A stretch of 21,075 bases of DNA, taken from assembly GCF_000003605.2 (NCBI RefSeq), contig NW_003146288.1:202964-224038 (forward strand), written 5' to 3'. A program made the translations under genes and the position numbers. The stretch comes from Saccoglossus kowalevskii. Lineage: Eukaryota; Hemichordata; Enteropneusta; Harrimaniidae. The stretch's first letter is position 1. The number at the start of each line of letters is the position of its first letter. The notes beneath the pieces are model-generated. The model had not been told where the DNA came from. It did no database searches and saw only the letters and a list, made by a program, of their open reading frames with translations. Below, in pieces: positions 17,900-21,075 of this stretch.

Positions 17900-18053
17900 A
17901 GTAGGAGGGTCGTCACCTGCGCACACGCGGGAATTGATTCCCAAGCGATGATAACATATGCCAAAAATGCAAAGGCTCATGGGTAGACGCTTGTTTATAA
18001 ACAATGAAACGCTACGGCCATCTGACGCATGCGCAGGTGAGGACTCCTCCGCT
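17900..18053. mobile_element. 154-bp TTAA-flanked MITE
   Basis: TTAA at 17896-17899 and 18054-18057 flank inverted ends AGTAGGAGGGTCGTCACC and, from the right on the other strand, AGCGGAGGAGTCCTCACC. Both are followed by TGCGC. TTAA duplication points to piggyBac or Kolobok transposase. The ends resemble in style those of the 76-bp element at 1305-1380 (both start AGTA), which may mean a shared parent family. No coding capacity. Confidence 0.8.
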
Positions 18054-18057
18054 TTAA

Positions 18058-19240
18058 TTGAAAGCAGAGCCTGTTAATTTCAAGAATTTTGCTGTGGTAT
18101 TATAGTAGAGTATGTTATTTTTTCAGTGAGTATCTCTTTAATATCCATGACTCTTAAAGGTCTCACATTCTGGTACTTGCTAGTACTTGTTGTTCAACAT
18201 GAATTTTCAGTATTAAATGTTTAATTTTTAAATTGTGTGCCTTTTCCCCCCAAAAAATAGTTTACATCATTACGTATGGCGTTATTTTATATAAAAAAAA
18301 ATCTGTACAATTAAAATGTCTATGTCAACCTGTATACAGTATTTGGTTTATTAGAAAGGCATCTCTAAAAATGACAAGCACACAAAAACCAAAAACTGCT
18401 TTATTGTTTTCTGAATTATTATAATATGACTTATTTTGACTATAGACTTCTGTCTAAAATTTACGTAAGCACATGCGTTACTAATAGAGTAAGTATGGTA
18501 ATAGTTTCCAACAACAGTCAAAACAAAATTAAAGATACATGCACAGAGTATGCTTGAAAAACTGATTTAATTGTTGCGCCCCCAAAAATGTTACTGATTT
18601 GATTACGTGAACCCCAGTGCAAGGGTGGCAAGATTTTGTGTTACCTTCAAGAAATTGAGTAAGTTAAATCATTAATCATAGAAGTATAACTGCTGGAAAC
18701 CCCTTCCTTTCCCTGCTTTCACTGTCCTAGTGCAAGACAAAATAGCTGCCTTGAAGTTAATTCTTACAGGTGACTGTTCTTAGATTTGTCAAGTTGTGCT
18801 TCACTATTCTACTAATTTCATGGACCAATACGTCCAACTGTTAACCTATTAAAGAGAAGTATTGTACTGAGATGTATGCAGTCAAATATTAAGAGTAGCT
18901 GAGGTGAGAAGTTCAACAAAAGAGCAGATTCTTTTTAACTTGGCTTTACTTTGAATCGTTGCCAGATTCTGAAGCGTATAATTTAGTAGGCTGCATTGTT
19001 CCCGAGAGAGGATTGTTAAATGCCGATTTACATAAACTGTTGTCTTTATCAGTCCTTCTCACACTAATGGGTTACTCTACATGCTGAAGGTTGAATGTGT
19101 AAAGATGTTGCAATTTATTTATAGTGAAGTTACATATATGTTTCAGAATCACCTATTTTAATTATTTGGATTTTAGAAATCACAAACATTTGAATGTAAT
19201 AAAACACATCAGGGCTCAGAATTAGCATTGTGCCATTCTT
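18058..19240. other. Intronic, little recognised
   Basis: A perfect TTACGTAA (18461-18468), the PAR-bZIP/C/EBP palindrome, is the only motif of note. A weak candidate exon on the minus strand near 18768-18803 ends at a good donor in phase 2 but lacks a credible acceptor. Confidence 0.45.
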
Positions 19241-19254
19241 GTGCCAGGGCTACC

Positions 19255-19490
19255 ATTTTCGGAAATTAATAGCCCAACTGGACTACTGGAAAATTTTCAG
19301 ATTATTAAAAATGTCTCTCCTCGGTGTATTTGTTGTTCTACACAAAGTGAGTTCTTAATTCTTTGTGTTCACAATTGTGTGCATGACTTCAAGTACCAAA
19401 CCACTGATGGACTTTGCAGCATTACTGTCTTCCTTATGAAATTGATAGCCCACTTAGGCTTCCAAGAAAATTAATTTTGAGTCCTTTACT
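19255..19490. repeat. Diverged direct repeat containing AAATTRATAGCCCA
   Basis: GGAAATTAATAGCCCAACTG (about 19261) and GAAATTGATAGCCCACTTAG (about 19438) begin related stretches of roughly 50 bp, about 177 bp apart. They look like two decayed units of one repeat; the family is unknown. Confidence 0.45.
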
Positions 19491-19666
19491 TCTTGGTTGC
19501 CCTGAGAGTAGGGGATGGATAGCTCAGTTGTTGCACATAAAGATTTGTGTATATTTTATTGGTCACTGCAATATCTCCAGCAATAGAGGGACAAATGTGA
19601 CACATACACTATGCAATCAGTTTTTCAAAATTTTTCTACAGTTAAACTAAAATGAATTTTTGGCTA
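19491..19666. other. Intronic, nothing recognised
   Basis: No supported feature. Confidence 0.5.
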
Positions 19667-19719
19667 CACACACATTTTTTTTTTTTTTTTAACTGGAATG
19701 TAAAAAAAAAAAATGTGTG
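19667..19719. repeat. Poly-T / poly-A hairpin
   Basis: ACACACA plus a T run (19667-19690) faces an A run plus TGTGTG (19702-19719) across a short AACTGGAATGT loop, giving a stem of about 17 A:T-rich pairs with matching ends. Confidence 0.75.
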
Positions 19720-20240
19720 ATGTCAGTAGCTTTCTTGTTTGTAAGTGTGTAAATAATACTGGCAAGGTTACCACTGTGTCCTGACCTCTTTTTTACAGTT
19801 ATCACAAAGGACTATAAATAGACACAATACCCAACCCAGATCTGATGATCATTGGTCGCCATTTTGTTTCTCCTTGGTGATTCGTGTTAGTGATCCATAA
19901 GATTTATTACAATCTCTCCTCCACCCCCAAATGTTTTTTTTTAGAGATGATAATATAACAGCAAAGGCTTCTGTCGAATGAATTCTGGTCATGTATAGGA
20001 CGTCCCAAGTTACAGAGAGTACTTTGCAACATGTTAGCCCCATTTCCTTTTGTGTTTCTATTCTTTTGTCTACCTGTACCTTGCGATACTAAACACCAAC
20101 ACGTAGCACAGCAAGATTGAATGTTAGGATTACATTTCAACTTTCTATGTTTAGTCATGCATGGGTTTGATACAAGAGGTTATAATGTACTTCGACTTTT
20201 GATGCCAATCAATATATACCCCATATCTCCAGAATCTAGA
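19720..20240. other. Intronic, nothing recognised
   Basis: Open frames on the minus strand at 19849-20158 resemble no protein and have no splice support. Confidence 0.5.
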
Positions 20241-20242
20241 TG

Positions 20243-20345
20243 GAGTACATTCTGTACTCGTCAGGCGCCCATGCGTAGATGCTCGACTAAGCGCCCACCT
20301 TCTATTTTTGGGACATTCATATTTCCTATCAAAAATGCCCCAAAT
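20243..20345 (+). repeat. GCGCCCA-type repeat, left arm
   Basis: A perfect hairpin, GAGTACA-ttc-TGTACTC (20243-20259), leads into GGCGCCCATG and then CTCGACTAAGCGCCCACCTT followed by a T-rich stretch. The reverse complement of the sequence at about 20945-20980 reads CTCGGGTAAGCGCCCACCCC, so the two copies are inverted relative to each other about 600 bp apart. Confidence 0.55.
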
Positions 20346-20687
20346 TTAACTACACTCTAGTGATAAAACTCGGTGTGACTTGTTTGACTTTTCCCGAATA
20401 TCGGTATTCAAATTTATATACTAGTAATACAGCATAGATATCGACTGCCATGAAACCTTGTGAATGCATGGACTATGGTGACTGTGCATAAACTATGTTT
20501 TTCCAATGATCTGTCAACCCTGTAAGGGGGTAAATACTTATTTACCTTCAAATTGCCAATTACCAGTTTTTAAAAAAATGCCGTTGTTTTGCTGAAACGA
20601 ATTCCAACAGATTGTATTTCGACATTGATAATTCACTTCCACATTGCTTTACCAGAATGTCTTTGAAAATTCTCGGAGAATTGCATA
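20346..20687. other. Intronic, nothing recognised
   Basis: AT-rich sequence between the two GCGCCCA arms. No coding region. Confidence 0.5.
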
Positions 20688-20795
20688 GGTACAACACTGC
20701 ATTCTGATTGGTTTCTAAGAGACAGGTCAAAGGACATTATTGGAGGTAAAGTCCTTTGCAAGAAGACATCATGGTGGAAGAGTTTGTGTATGTTA
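20688..20795 (+). repeat. Dispersed repeat with GCATTCTGATTGGTT core, copy 3
   Basis: GTACAACACTGCATTCTGAT followed by TGGTT, then GGTCAAAGGACA and CATCATGGTGGAAGAG, in the same order as at 10470-10585. Confidence 0.6.
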
Positions 20796-20897
20796 CCCTA
20801 ATAATTTTATCATTGTAAATTCTTGTGGTACGTAATTTATATTGAAATAAAATGTGCATATTTTTTTTATTTTTGAAGTTGGTATATATATATATAG

Positions 20898-20990
20898 TAT
20901 ACCGTATTACCCCGGGCACGCGCCCAGGGGCCTGAACATACAAAATCGGGAAAAATTGGGGGTGGGCGCTTACCCGAGGACCACCCCAAG
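20898..20990. repeat. GCGCCCA-type palindromic repeat, right arm
   Basis: After a (TA)n stretch (20883-20896), ACCGTATTACC introduces CGGGCACGCGCCCA (20913-20926). Its partner TGGGCGCTTACCCG lies at 20963-20976, pairing at 12 of 14 positions. The GC-rich palindrome contrasts sharply with its AT-rich surroundings and looks like a MITE end or a complete foldback unit. Confidence 0.6.
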
Positions 20991-21075
20991 AAAGATTTTA
21001 AAAAGTTGTTTTTGTGATCGTATGATAAAGGTCAAATAAAGGAATGCTTTCGTACACTTTGTACACGAACTTATT

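Noticed and set aside
18768-18803. Possible upstream exon of the nested minus-strand gene (EAQLDKSKNSH, donor GTAAGA, correct phase 2)
   Set aside because: The acceptor side (AGTAGAATAG) has no pyrimidine tract and a stop lies just upstream. Chance is more likely.
1-21075. CRISPR array, bacterial operon or phage-like module
   Set aside because: Tandem repeats here have no unique spacers, and spliced exons and animal transposons show the DNA is eukaryotic.

Overview
This is eukaryotic DNA, almost certainly from an animal. It is AT-rich, has spliced exons, long non-coding stretches, many short transposon relics and a 50-N assembly gap. The one gene I recognise encodes a PP2A B56-family regulatory subunit of the animal alpha/beta/epsilon class. 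The repeat mix (TTAA foldback MITEs, Harbinger and hAT-like relics, a tRNA-derived SINE, a LINE tail, repeats with ATGGCCG-type motifs) recalls marine invertebrates. I cannot name the species or phylum from sequence alone.

Layout. Positions 1-~800 are a 157-bp satellite array, followed by two foldback elements, a minus-strand tRNA-derived SINE (~2007-2130) and the 3' end of a decayed LINE (~3170-3832). Positions 3833-6500 hold little I can identify: a possible upstream exon ending at a strong donor (4786), an isolated TATA box, and an unrecognised 152-codon ORF. At 6512-6583 there are two perfect cAMP-response elements (TGACGTCA). The first coding exon of the PP2A B56 gene follows at 6932-7076, with a consensus splice donor. 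No later B56 exon is visible, so the rest of the window appears to be its first intron (>14 kb).

The intron carries a 686-bp Harbinger-like element with multiplied terminal units (9337-10022), a 929-bp hAT-like element with 7-bp target duplications (12536-13464), a hairpin-headed repeat family with ~121-bp units (11470-12290 and 16558-16830), a TTAA-flanked 154-bp MITE (17900-18053), a GCATTCTGATTGGTT repeat family in three copies, and inverted GCGCCCA-rich repeats at the right edge.

The most interesting finding is on the minus strand of this intron. Two exons (16166-15997 and 15629-15574) have canonical splice sites, compatible phase and protein-like sequence, which suggests an unrecognised nested antisense gene. 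Two more small exons downstream are phase-compatible but weak.
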